Shown: one piece after another, positions 23,397 to 30,888 of the stretch
How the letters are laid out: every line of letters begins with the position of its first letter
Position numbering within the stretch: position 1 is the stretch's first letter
DNA from: Symsagittifera roscoffensis
Taxonomy: Eukaryota > Xenacoelomorpha > Acoela > Convolutidae
Assembly (NCBI RefSeq): GCF_963678635.1
Contig: NC_087063.1
Span: forward strand, 81,575,574-81,639,573
Direction: 5' to 3'
Length of the DNA stretch: 64,000 nucleotides
The notes under the pieces: model-generated
What the model was told of the DNA's origin: nothing
Seen by the model: the letters and a program-made list of their open reading frames with translations, nothing else
Databases searched by the model: none
Program-made: the position numbers and the translations under genes

Positions 23397-23693
23397 ATGT
23401 CGTGTTTGAAAATTCAAAATTTCAAAAAAAAATTTTTGCCAAAAGAAAACACACAAAATGTGAGTTTAACAGGTGAGAATTAACCAAAAGAGTTATTAGA
23501 CAAAATCAGTACCGGAAACGTAGAAAAAATTGTTCGGATACTTCTGACAGACAAAAACATAGCAAGATATATAATAAAATACAAACCAAACGGCAATAGA
23601 TCAGAGAGAAAAAAAGGCGATTGGTATGCAGTTGTAACTATCAACCTTGATACAAATAAGCAAAAAAAGTCTTCCAGTAAACATGGAAATTGA
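23397..23693 (+). pseudogene. Small gene paralogous to the previous one, one stop
   Basis: An ATG at 23397 opens a 98-codon frame broken only by a TAA at 23481-23483. After the stop it reads PKELLDKISTGNVEKI and ARYIIKYKPNG, aligning with LPAELKELVKTDNVEE and AHFVVKFKSN in the preceding gene. The pair therefore looks like a tandem duplication of the C-terminal half. Element 2 has no room for this copy between its equivalents. The frame ends 11 nt inside the start of the membrane protein gene. Function unknown. Confidence 0.45.
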
Positions 23694-23973
23694 AGAAACC
23701 ACCACTGTTGAGAACAATGATTGCGACTTTGTAGACATTGGTGGTGCCGAACAGTCTTTATCTCACGAAAACAGATCTTGGAAATTTTGTAATTCTGTTT
23801 CTCTTCCGTCTGCAGAAGTTGTCTTTTTCACACAAGTCTGTTTCATTTTCATTTTGCTCTCTTTATCTATTTCAAAATTGTCTTTTTACAATCTTAGTTG
23901 TGACGAGACTGCCATTTGGCTTTCAATACTATCCAGTACAGTTGGTTACATGTTACCCAATCCCAAGTTATAA
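23683..23973 (+). CDS. Small Polinton membrane protein
   Basis: The 96-residue product starts at the ATG at 23683. An acidic N-terminus is followed by a conserved WKFCNSV-LPSAEVVFFTQ block, a hydrophobic membrane segment (about residues 48-66), a short loop with SCDETAIW and a second hydrophobic segment ending GYMLPNPKL. This two-segment protein, with its LPNP tail, lies directly upstream of the packaging ATPase in many Polintons and may act at a membrane during particle assembly or entry. The stop is 2 nt before the ATPase ATG, suggesting tightly coupled expression. Element 2 has a copy at 45631-45909. Confidence 0.65.
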   Translation: MEIEETTTVENNDCDFVDIGGAEQSLSHENRSWKFCNSVSLPSAEVVFFTQVCFIFILLSLSISKLSFYNLSCDETAIWLSILSSTVGYMLPNPKL

Positions 23974-23975
23974 TA

Positions 23976-24668
23976 ATGAATAAGATCATTTCAACAAAAG
24001 ATCGTCTGTTTATGTCCGTTTCAGGTCCCTCGGGATCTGGCAAAACTGATTTAATTTTTCAAATGTTTCTCAAAGGTACATTCTATCCATCATATAACAA
24101 GATATTTTATTTTTATCTTCACGATCAACCCAAATACCGTTCCTTTGTTTCTCACAACAAATTTGATATTGAATTTATAAAATTGTCCAGCTTTGAAATT
24201 GTTAATAACTTACGGGATTGTATGATTGTCTTTGATGATACCTGTGAAGAAATTTTTAATGAAAAAGATTTTGTTAAATTAGCTACAGCAGGCCGACATA
24301 AAAATGTTCATGTTATTTATGTCAAGCACAATTTATTTCAGCAAAGTAAGCAATCACGTACAATAGATTTGAATACAACTCACTTAATTTTGTTCAAATC
24401 ACCTCGAGACATTCAACAAATTGATTATTTAGGCAGACAGTTGAATAATGCAAAACTCCTCCGTCATGCGTATCAGTTGGCAACGAAAGAAGATTTCGGT
24501 CATCTGTTGATAGACTTGGATCCCAAAACTTCAGAATGTCTTCGTTATTCGTCAAACATAGTTCCACCATCACCAACCATTTTCTATTTACCATCCTCAA
24601 AAGCAGTTATCACATCTCTTGAAAATGAAAGAGAAAGAATTATGTATATTGAAGCAAATGCTCAATAG
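23976..24668 (+). CDS. Genome-packaging ATPase (FtsK/HerA-A32 type)
   Basis: The 230-residue product has a Walker A motif GPSGSGKT near residues 15-22 and a Walker B-like hydrophobic strand CMIVFDDT near residue 85, followed by ATAGRHKNVHVIYVKHNLFQQS, the sensor-like segment typical of Polinton and adintovirus packaging ATPases. The family powers translocation of DNA into a preformed capsid. ATG 23976 is chosen because it immediately follows the upstream stop and lies a normal distance before Walker A. The frame is fully open and the motifs are intact, so this gene may still make a functional product. The next small gene overlaps its end by 11 nt. Confidence 0.9.
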   Translation: MNKIISTKDRLFMSVSGPSGSGKTDLIFQMFLKGTFYPSYNKIFYFYLHDQPKYRSFVSHNKFDIEFIKLSSFEIVNNLRDCMIVFDDTCEEIFNEKDFVKLATAGRHKNVHVIYVKHNLFQQSKQSRTIDLNTTHLILFKSPRDIQQIDYLGRQLNNAKLLRHAYQLATKEDFGHLLIDLDPKTSECLRYSSNIVPPSPTIFYLPSSKAVITSLENERERIMYIEANAQ

Positions 24669-24915
24669 TCGCCATTGTAGATCAATTTTGACAGGAGCTG
24701 ATTCAAATTTTATTAGATTTCTTTGCGATTGTTTTGTGAATGTTTTTCTGGGACATGTTCCAGCTAACAAAAGTTTCATCGAGAGTAAGAAAATACCATT
24801 TGGAAAAATTGTTGACCCTAAGTTTAGTATCCGAGAAAAACGAAAAGTTTTGGCAAACAATACTTCACTGGTTAAATCAATCGGAGAATCGTGTTACATT
24901 TACCTGAAAAACTAG
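24658..24915 (+). CDS. Small basic Polinton protein downstream of ATPase
   Basis: An 85-residue frame starts at the ATG at 24658, overlapping the ATPase by 11 nt in a different frame. A central FLCDCFVNVFLGHVP segment and a C-terminal IREKRKVLANNTSL block are visible. The KRK-L spacing recalls the short Polinton protein with a KRK-L-Q motif that often sits after the ATPase, but the usual Q-GGFL tail is absent. A relic with VVCECLLNVVNGNV at the same position in element 2 supports it as a gene. Role unknown; possibly a virion or morphogenesis factor. Confidence 0.5.
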   Translation: MLNSRHCRSILTGADSNFIRFLCDCFVNVFLGHVPANKSFIESKKIPFGKIVDPKFSIREKRKVLANNTSLVKSIGESCYIYLKN

Positions 24916-24925
24916 AACCTCAGGC

Positions 24926-25871
24926 ATGTATGCTGAAGAATTCATCCTCATTCCTCGAAAAACATATGCTCCAGATGAAAAAACTGCACCACAATCTCAA
25001 ATCCTTCATAATCCATTAATTAACGACAAATCATCTCCACTCAATTACATACAACGATTTCGAGAACGAAATATCAGCCGTGACTCTCCACCACCATTAA
25101 ACCCAACATCTCCTATTCCTTTAACCCCTAATAATGTAGTACCAAATCTTCGAAAAAGAAATTTATCTGCACTTACTAATTTCAGTGATGATGGTGATGA
25201 TGAAGCAGAAAAAAATTTTGAATCATACAATTCACTGCAGCAGACAAGCTCAAAGAGAATAGAAAAAAAACGATGAAAAAAGTAATGGAAAAACCGCTGA
25301 AGTGTATCGAAAGGTTATGGAATCCATTCAAGAGCTATTGGAAGCTAATAAATTGGAAAGGGCAAACATCGTGCTAAAGCAGTTGTTCAAAGTTGAATCC
25401 TTGACTTTAGACGTTGACGGATATGTTTTAATTCAAGGAAAACCAACACTCGTTAAAATTGAATCTTTTTTGTACGATACACAGCAAAACACAAAAAAAC
25501 TTGAGGGTGTTTTTTATCCACAAATTTTGAAAGAACTGAATCTTGATCCTAGCTTAGTGTCCAACACTTATGCCAAACAGATTCTCCGCTCGCTTAAGAG
25601 CGAAGCAGCTAAGTCCTCAACTTCTTCCTCCTTCGTCTCCGACGACAACCCGACAACTGAGTACTCGAAGAGATCTAAACCCTCCTCTTCGAAGACTCGA
25701 TCGACAACTCTCAAACCCAAAACCAAGCAATCCGACAAAAGAAAAACCCAGAAAAAAGAATTTTTCCCCACCACCAACGACGACGATGACGACGATGATA
25801 AAAACTATGAAAGTAGTAAAGAATCGTTTGCGACGATGTCAACAAAAGAATGGAAATCCTACTATCAGTGA
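24926..25871 (+). pseudogene. Acidic Polinton protein before the integrase, one frameshift
   Basis: The ATG at 24926 begins MYAEEFILIPR, then a proline-rich stretch and an acidic region. Near an eight-A run at 25263-25270 the frame changes, and the second part continues with ESIQELLEANKLERA, LTLDVDGYVLIQGK, FLYDTQQNTKKLEG and a serine/lysine-rich tail containing a seven-aspartate run, ending at 25871. Element 2 preserves the same order (AAEEFVLIP, ERILLQLQLMDEHKLKRA, LLYDIQQQTKKL), confirming one gene of roughly 310 residues. The part from LEANKLERA to TKKLEG is the conserved core. Function unknown; its tail overlaps the start of the integrase gene in another frame. Confidence 0.6.
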
Positions 25872-26778
25872 AGAAAAGAAACTCAAATTACTCTACACGA
25901 AAGGTCCAGCTGCATTTGGTAGCGTTAAAAATTTAACAAATGCTAGTCAACTCTCACCAAAAAAAGTTAAAAAATTTCTGAGATCTCAATCATCACATAC
26001 AAAGTATGGATTGTTTCGTAAAACATATCCTCGGCTAAAAGTGATCGTTAACGATATCAACGAAATTTGGTCTCTTGACTTGGCTTATGTTGATAAATTG
26101 GCTAAATATAACCGAGGGGTACGATATTTGTTAGTTGCTGTCGATTGTCTCTCTCGCTACTTACGAGTGGAACCCCTGAAGACCAAATATGCCAAGGAAA
26201 CAACCGAAGCTTTCAAAAAAATGATCAAAACAAAACAACCAAAAAAAGTTTGGGTTGACAAAGGCACCGAGTTTAAAGGAGAGTTCGAAAAGTTATGTAC
26301 TAAACGAGAAATCATCAAATACAATACTCACAGTGAAAAAAAATCAGCGTTTGCCGAAAGAAACATTCGATCGCTGAAAAGTATTATGTACAAATACTTG
26401 GAGTTTGAATGGACTTACAGTTATATTGAAAAATTACAACGCGTTAATAGAGTAACAAAATTGGCTCCAAACAAGGTCACAAGAAAACATGTACCTGCTT
26501 TAGTTTCATTAATTGCAAACAGTTCATCGAAGTTGGTACAGAAACCAAAATTTTATGTTAGTGACTATGTGCGAATAGCGAAGACTGACTTGCCTTTTAG
26601 AAAAGGTTACAAGCAGCTTTTTACAGACGAAGTTTTTGAAATAGTTGCCATTCCTACTTTAAACCCTCCAACATACAGTCTCATTGATGCGGAAAAGGAA
26701 GAAGTCAGCGGAAAATTTTATGAAAAAGAAGTTAGTTTAATTGGAAACAAAGCTGATTATAACGAAAATGGGCAGTGA
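25807..26778 (+). CDS. Polinton retrovirus-like (rve) integrase
   Basis: This enzyme inserts the element at the target site. The catalytic D,D,E residues are visible in WSLDLAYVDKL, VWVDKGTEFKG and SAFAERNIRSLK, followed by the C-terminal chromo-like region PKFYVSDYVRIAKTDLPF and VSGKFYEKEVSLIG. The frame is open further upstream, to about 25570, but that part overlaps the acidic protein's tail, so ATG 25807 (MKVVKNRL, 323 residues) is preferred. Between YIEKLQ and RVNRVTKLAP about nine residues usual in this family, which normally bridge these blocks, appear to be missing, suggesting a small in-frame deletion. The stop overlaps the penton start by 11 bp. Confidence 0.9.
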   Translation: MKVVKNRLRRCQQKNGNPTISEEKKLKLLYTKGPAAFGSVKNLTNASQLSPKKVKKFLRSQSSHTKYGLFRKTYPRLKVIVNDINEIWSLDLAYVDKLAKYNRGVRYLLVAVDCLSRYLRVEPLKTKYAKETTEAFKKMIKTKQPKKVWVDKGTEFKGEFEKLCTKREIIKYNTHSEKKSAFAERNIRSLKSIMYKYLEFEWTYSYIEKLQRVNRVTKLAPNKVTRKHVPALVSLIANSSSKLVQKPKFYVSDYVRIAKTDLPFRKGYKQLFTDEVFEIVAIPTLNPPTYSLIDAEKEEVSGKFYEKEVSLIGNKADYNENGQ

Positions 26779-27637
26779 TGAGTTTACTGTACATTTGATT
26801 TCAACAGCATCAATGGATTTTTTCCCAGACAACATTTTGGCCAGTTTTAGAAATTTTTGTAAAGAAGAAATAGCTTTAGACGGAGATTGGAGAGTTGCTC
26901 TCTCAGAAATAATTTTCCCCACAAAATTAAACAATGTTACTGATGAGGAATTAACGTACTTCAGAGCATCCGAAGTAGTAGCCAGTAAATCCAACGCTGG
27001 CAATCGGAATACAATTTCCAGACCCTACTATGGCGAAAAAGTTTTTATCAAATCAGGAGAGTACACTTTTATAGAACAATTGATTAATGAGATAAAAACA
27101 AAACTCAAAGACAATATTCATTTTGATGCGAGTCCTCAAGAAATCACGAATAGCATGAGCATTTGGATGAACGCAAATGAAGGAATCTCGTTCCCAAGTT
27201 CCCAAATACCCAGTCTGTTAGGCTACAATGCAAAGCTTGATGAGAACGGTGAATATCACATTGGTTACAAAATGATACCCTCCTTCGATGCATCTTATGA
27301 GGGAAACGAACTGTACGAATCTCATTTCCCATATGACTTATCAAGTGGGACAAGTCTAATTTTTGTCTATATTGCAATTATTCAATACCAAACTGTTGGT
27401 GATGCAAAGGCCCCATTGTTACGCGTCATTGATTCAAATAGACGAATCAAAAACGGTAGTGCCTGCAGCATTGAACCTAATCATCGAAAAAACTTCACTA
27501 ATTTAGACTACAAAAAGTTATTCACTTCATCTGTACAATCAATATCGGTACAGTTGCGCACAGAAACTGGAAGACTAGTGCCCTTTGCAGGAACTGGTAA
27601 AGTTGTGTTGACTCTAAAATTCAAGCGCTTTGATTGA
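26768..27637 (+). CDS. Penton / minor capsid protein
   Basis: The 289-residue product starts FTVHLISTASMDFFPDN at about residue 6 and includes GDWRVALSEIIFPTK and a C-terminal LLRVIDSNRR, IEPNHRK, VQLRTETGRLVPFAGTG and TLKFKRF. These blocks are diagnostic of the Polinton minor (single jelly-roll) capsid protein, which would form the vertex pentons of an icosahedral particle. The frame is intact, starting just inside the integrase stop and ending 6 nt before the core-like gene. High conservation and an open frame suggest recent selection. No element 2 copy is visible, since that place falls in the assembly gap. Confidence 0.88.
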   Translation: MGSDEFTVHLISTASMDFFPDNILASFRNFCKEEIALDGDWRVALSEIIFPTKLNNVTDEELTYFRASEVVASKSNAGNRNTISRPYYGEKVFIKSGEYTFIEQLINEIKTKLKDNIHFDASPQEITNSMSIWMNANEGISFPSSQIPSLLGYNAKLDENGEYHIGYKMIPSFDASYEGNELYESHFPYDLSSGTSLIFVYIAIIQYQTVGDAKAPLLRVIDSNRRIKNGSACSIEPNHRKNFTNLDYKKLFTSSVQSISVQLRTETGRLVPFAGTGKVVLTLKFKRFD

Positions 27638-27643
27638 AAACCA

Positions 27644-28066
27644 ATGGAACAATATTATGCAAAGCAAGCTTCACTTCCTCATTTCTCTGGACACTACCGA
27701 CAACGCGGCAGTGGATTTGGCGCTTTGGCTGCTGGTATTGGTCGTGTTGCTATACCGTTTGCACGACGGGTTATTCTACCGGCTGCAAAAAAACTGGGCA
27801 GAGAACTTTTGATGAGTGCAGCGCCAGAACTAATTGATGTCGCTATGAAAAAGAAGTCTCCTAAACAAGCATTGAAAAACACTGTCACAAAAACTGCAAG
27901 AAAACAACTCGGTGGTGGTAGACGTCGTCGTCGAAAGACACCAATGAATGGATTAAGAAGAAGAAGGTCAGTAGGGGCTCGAAAAAGAAAAACAACCATT
28001 CAAAGAAAAACCAGACCAGTGAGAAGTCGAGCAGATTTTTTCTCAAACATAAAAAATGATCGCTAA
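27644..28066 (+). CDS. Basic core-like virion protein (PX-like)
   Basis: The 140-residue product begins with the characteristic FSGHYRQRGSGFGALAAGIG block, then FARRVILPAAKKLG, APELIDVA and KKKSPKQALK, followed by a strongly arginine/lysine-rich tail (GGGRRRRRK, RRRRSVGARKRK). This protein lies between penton and MCP in many Polintons. Its basic composition suggests DNA condensation in the particle, analogous to adenoviral core proteins, and glycine-rich sites could be protease targets. The frame is intact and overlaps the MCP start by 11 bp. Confidence 0.82.
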   Translation: MEQYYAKQASLPHFSGHYRQRGSGFGALAAGIGRVAIPFARRVILPAAKKLGRELLMSAAPELIDVAMKKKSPKQALKNTVTKTARKQLGGGRRRRRKTPMNGLRRRRSVGARKRKTTIQRKTRPVRSRADFFSNIKNDR

Positions 28067-29363
28067 TTTGTTACCCAATGAAGCTACCCATAGCTCTCTG
28101 GATTTGTTTGAAAAACAACCTCTTTTGATTACTTTTGAAAACGCTTTTGATCAAAAAATTGGACCTGTCTATTCACCTAATGGACCAATGCTTGAATTTG
28201 AAATCACCGGTGACCGTAATAATTTTGTTGACCTGCAAAAAATTTATTTGGAAATACGATGCAAAGTATCGCAATCAAATGGAGCTGATCTGAGATACGA
28301 CAACACTGATCCTACTGTGTCTGATTCACCGTTCCTCGTAAACAACTCCCTGTATTCCCTTTTCTCTGACTGTACCCTCTCTGCTAATGGACTCAAAATC
28401 TCAAATGCCAATAGTAATTTTGCGCATAAAAGCTTTATTGGAACAGAATTTTCTAACAGCAAAGGAGCCAAGGACTCATGGCTTAAGTGTCAGGGATATC
28501 GTTTTGAAAACAACCCCGCTGCAATAGATGCAGCTGATTTCACATCTCAACGAGAACTGGTCCGTGAATCGAGGGAAATTTGGTTCTATGGACCCGCTGG
28601 AGTTGATTTTTTCACATGTGACAAGCATTTGTTGAGCGGTGTTACCCTCAAACTTTCCTACAGACGTTCTCATGAAGACTTTCTCATTATATCGGAAGAT
28701 GCTGCCAAGCATTACAAGCTGCAAATACTCGAAGCGAACCTATATGTTAGAAAAATGACTGTGACTGACCATGTGCTCTCTGCCATTGAATCAACTTTGC
28801 TCAAAACTCCTGCGAACTACCCATATCAAGAAGAAATTACAAAAACATTTCTTGCAACAGCCGGTCAGCGCAGCTGGCAACAGGAAGATATTTTTGCTCG
28901 TGAACCGGTGAGACAAATTATCATAGCATTGAACACAAATAATGCATTTCTAGGAACAAACCGAACGAATCCTTTTCATTATCAAAAATTTGGATTGGAG
29001 CAAGTTACTTTGAGACGAAATGGTTTACCAATAGCAAGTACACCAATCAGTACACAAGATCATAAACGTCTCTTCTTCAACACACTATCAGCGCTGGGTT
29101 TGTTGCACTGCGGGCTGGGAATCACTCTGGATAATTACCAACAGCACTTTATTATGTGTTTTGATCTCACTAGCACACAGCAGGCAGCTCATGACTTCTT
29201 GCATCCAGAACTTACTAACTGCTCAGTTTCACTCGATCTTCAATTCTCAAACGCTTTGACAGCAAACCTGGAAATTTTTGTTTGGGGTATACGCTCATCC
29301 AATGTATTTATTACCTCCAACCGCAAAGTTACAAAGAACGTCCTTCCCATTTCGACAGTCTGA
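28056..29363 (+). CDS. Major capsid protein (double jelly-roll)
   Basis: The full 435-residue frame is open. Recognisable MCP blocks are GPMLEFEITGDRNNFVDLQ near the N-terminus, NSLYSLFSDCTLSANG, EIWFYGPAGVDFF with TLKLSYRR, and in the second half GTNRTNPFHYQKF, YQQHFIMCFDLTSTQ and HPELTNCSVSLDLQF. This family forms the hexon-like shell of virus-like particles with a double jelly-roll fold, as predicted for Polintons. ATG 28056 gives a normal family length. The protease gene begins 2 nt after the stop. Element 2 has a second-half fragment about 60-70% identical by eye. Confidence 0.9.
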   Translation: MIANLLPNEATHSSLDLFEKQPLLITFENAFDQKIGPVYSPNGPMLEFEITGDRNNFVDLQKIYLEIRCKVSQSNGADLRYDNTDPTVSDSPFLVNNSLYSLFSDCTLSANGLKISNANSNFAHKSFIGTEFSNSKGAKDSWLKCQGYRFENNPAAIDAADFTSQRELVRESREIWFYGPAGVDFFTCDKHLLSGVTLKLSYRRSHEDFLIISEDAAKHYKLQILEANLYVRKMTVTDHVLSAIESTLLKTPANYPYQEEITKTFLATAGQRSWQQEDIFAREPVRQIIIALNTNNAFLGTNRTNPFHYQKFGLEQVTLRRNGLPIASTPISTQDHKRLFFNTLSALGLLHCGLGITLDNYQQHFIMCFDLTSTQQAAHDFLHPELTNCSVSLDLQFSNALTANLEIFVWGIRSSNVFITSNRKVTKNVLPISTV

Positions 29364-29365
29364 AA

Positions 29366-29811
29366 ATGGATGAAACCCAGTTGCAGGACCTCATTCAGAA
29401 TTGTAAACATCTGAAATATAAGTTTTTTGGAGTATTTGCAGCCGACAATTTTCCACCTCTCATCCCAAACAATATCTTTATGATTGTGAACACTTCAAAA
29501 TCAGATTCTCCGGGACACATTGGATTGTGATATGCAACAGAAGAAATGTTTTATACTTCGCTGATCCTCTCGGTCTTCCTCTTTGGCAGTACACCAATCT
29601 GTATAAACGATTAAACGAGAATTTTCATCAGGTGACTGAATTGATGACAAACTTTCCCATGCAAGACTCAAACTCTACCATGTGCGGTTCTTTTTGTATT
29701 TATATTGCACATTTGATTTTTGATAAAAACTTTAATGGTGATGCTTCTGATTTTGTTTACATAACTGATCATGTTTTGAAACGTTTCCTAACTCACATGC
29801 TTACCCATTAA
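29366..29811 (+). pseudogene. Adenain-like cysteine protease, one frameshift
   Basis: The product would mature the capsid by cleaving virion precursors. The start MDETQLQDLIQNCKHLKYKFF and FMIVNTSKSD lie in one frame, and the rest, VLYFADPLG and STMCGSFCIYIAHL, in another; the switch is at a G run near 29510-29514, within the histidine motif. The catalytic Asp (ADPLG) and Cys (MCGSFC) are present, and the His lies at the frame junction. The element 2 copy keeps GTHW, ADPLG and LCGLYC. The disruption is a single-nucleotide difference in a homopolymer, so it may be real or a base-calling error. About 148 codons, normal for the family. Confidence 0.78.
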
Positions 29812-30359
29812 CTAACCATTTAATATGGTTGATTTATACATTTTACAATTTAATTTTGAACAATACATTCTTTTAGTAATTGAAATTTTACCCAATTGTT
29901 AACTGAATAGCAGTAATTCGAGAAGTTAAGCTTTTTATCAAAGTGAGAAAAAAAGTACAAAATCGATCTATGGGGGGATATCACCATACCAGCAACTGTT
30001 GCCTCCTTTCAGTACAATTTCCGGACGGGTTTCGAAACGCCGCCTTTCGGCTGAGAGTCGAGCGCCATGCGTTTTCCTCTACTCGGACCCCAAGAAATTT
30101 TGTTCCACTTCAATTTTATAGTAACAAGTTAGGTACAAGTCTTAGAAATGATTGCAGCAAAATTAAAGCTTTTGTCATAGATTTCAGACGTTTATTTTTC
30201 AGTCTCCTGTAGACACGGAAAATGGAAATGTCGAAATTTTCAAGCCAATTTCATTATTTTAGAGTTTTCAGTGTTTCGTAATTTTTCCTTATTTTTTAGC
30301 TTCATTTGGCTTAAAGTAATTTTTCATTCTTATTTTGGTCAAATTGATTATTAATTTTT
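29812..30359. other. Non-coding spacer after the protease
   Basis: About 550 bp of mostly AT-rich DNA. An 89-codon open stretch at 29943-30212 has no recognisable motif and no counterpart in element 2, so it is not called. A GC-richer patch lies at 30000-30090. Confidence 0.45.
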
Positions 30360-30622
30360 GCCTAAATAGAGGTGGCGGCCGCCGCACTTGACGAATTTTC
30401 CTTTCTTCGAGAATCAGCAATAAAACATGCATTTTTGAAGGAAATCGGTCACCGCAGGCAACAGTTAAGCTACGCTGCCAAAATCTTGTGCTTTCCTATA
30501 TACCATATAGTTTGGTCGCATATAATAGGTATATAACGTCATTTTACATGTAAACAAACCAATACCCTCAAACTTTAGAAGGGAAAACATGCACCGACCA
30601 AAACCTAATTCCATTCCCGTTT
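30360..30622. repeat. Subterminal block shared with element 2
   Basis: The reverse complement of this block matches 42843-43107 of element 2 at about 90% identity by eye. It contains GCGGCGGCCG, a stretch around TTACATGTAAAATGACG and TATATGGTATAT. In both elements it lies directly inside a TIR, but at the right end of element 1 and the left end of element 2. It contains no gene. It may be a conserved control or origin-proximal sequence. Confidence 0.8.
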
Positions 30623-30882
30623 CCACAACGTTCAGTGGGAATACTCAATAATATACCGAAGTTTTACATGAGGACTATTAGGTATAAAATTATACATGGT
30701 GACGATTAGGATTATTACATAGTGACCATTAGGTATAAAATTATACATGGTGACAATTAGGATTATTACATGGTGACCATTGCTGATCATTTAATACATG
30801 GTGACCATTATGATTTATACCTAATGGTCATCCATGTATGACAACCCCCCCCCCCATCCTAACGCACTATATGCATACTACT
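30623..30882. repeat. Right TIR of element 1 (260 bp)
   Basis: This is the inverted partner of 12163-12374, ending in GCATACTACT. It carries one additional internal unit (GGTGACGATTAGGATTATTA type, about 50 bp), so internal units have expanded or contracted since insertion. A C-homopolymer lies near 30845-30855. Confidence 0.92.
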
Positions 30883-30888
30883 AACAGG
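30883..30888. repeat. Target-site duplication, right copy (AACAGG)
   Basis: This is an exact match to 12157-12162, immediately after the right TIR. Confidence 0.93.

Larger units (their letters stand above)
12163..30882. mobile_element. Polinton/Maverick element 1, 18,720 bp
   Basis: The element is bounded by inverted repeats beginning AGTAGTATGCATATAGTGCG and by a perfect 6-bp duplication. It encodes the full Polinton core set: protein-primed-type family B DNA polymerase, retrovirus-like integrase, packaging ATPase, adenain-like protease, MCP, penton and a basic core-like protein. Polintons are known as 15-20 kb transposons that resemble integrated dsDNA viruses. Polymerase and NLS protein are on the minus strand at the left. 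All other genes run rightwards in a tightly packed series. The structural genes are open, while polymerase, protease and several small genes carry single disruptions, so the copy is relatively young but probably not autonomous as assembled. Confidence 0.95.

Noticed and set aside
29943-30212. 89-codon frame after the protease
   Set aside because: No motif, no counterpart in element 2 and a position in a spacer.
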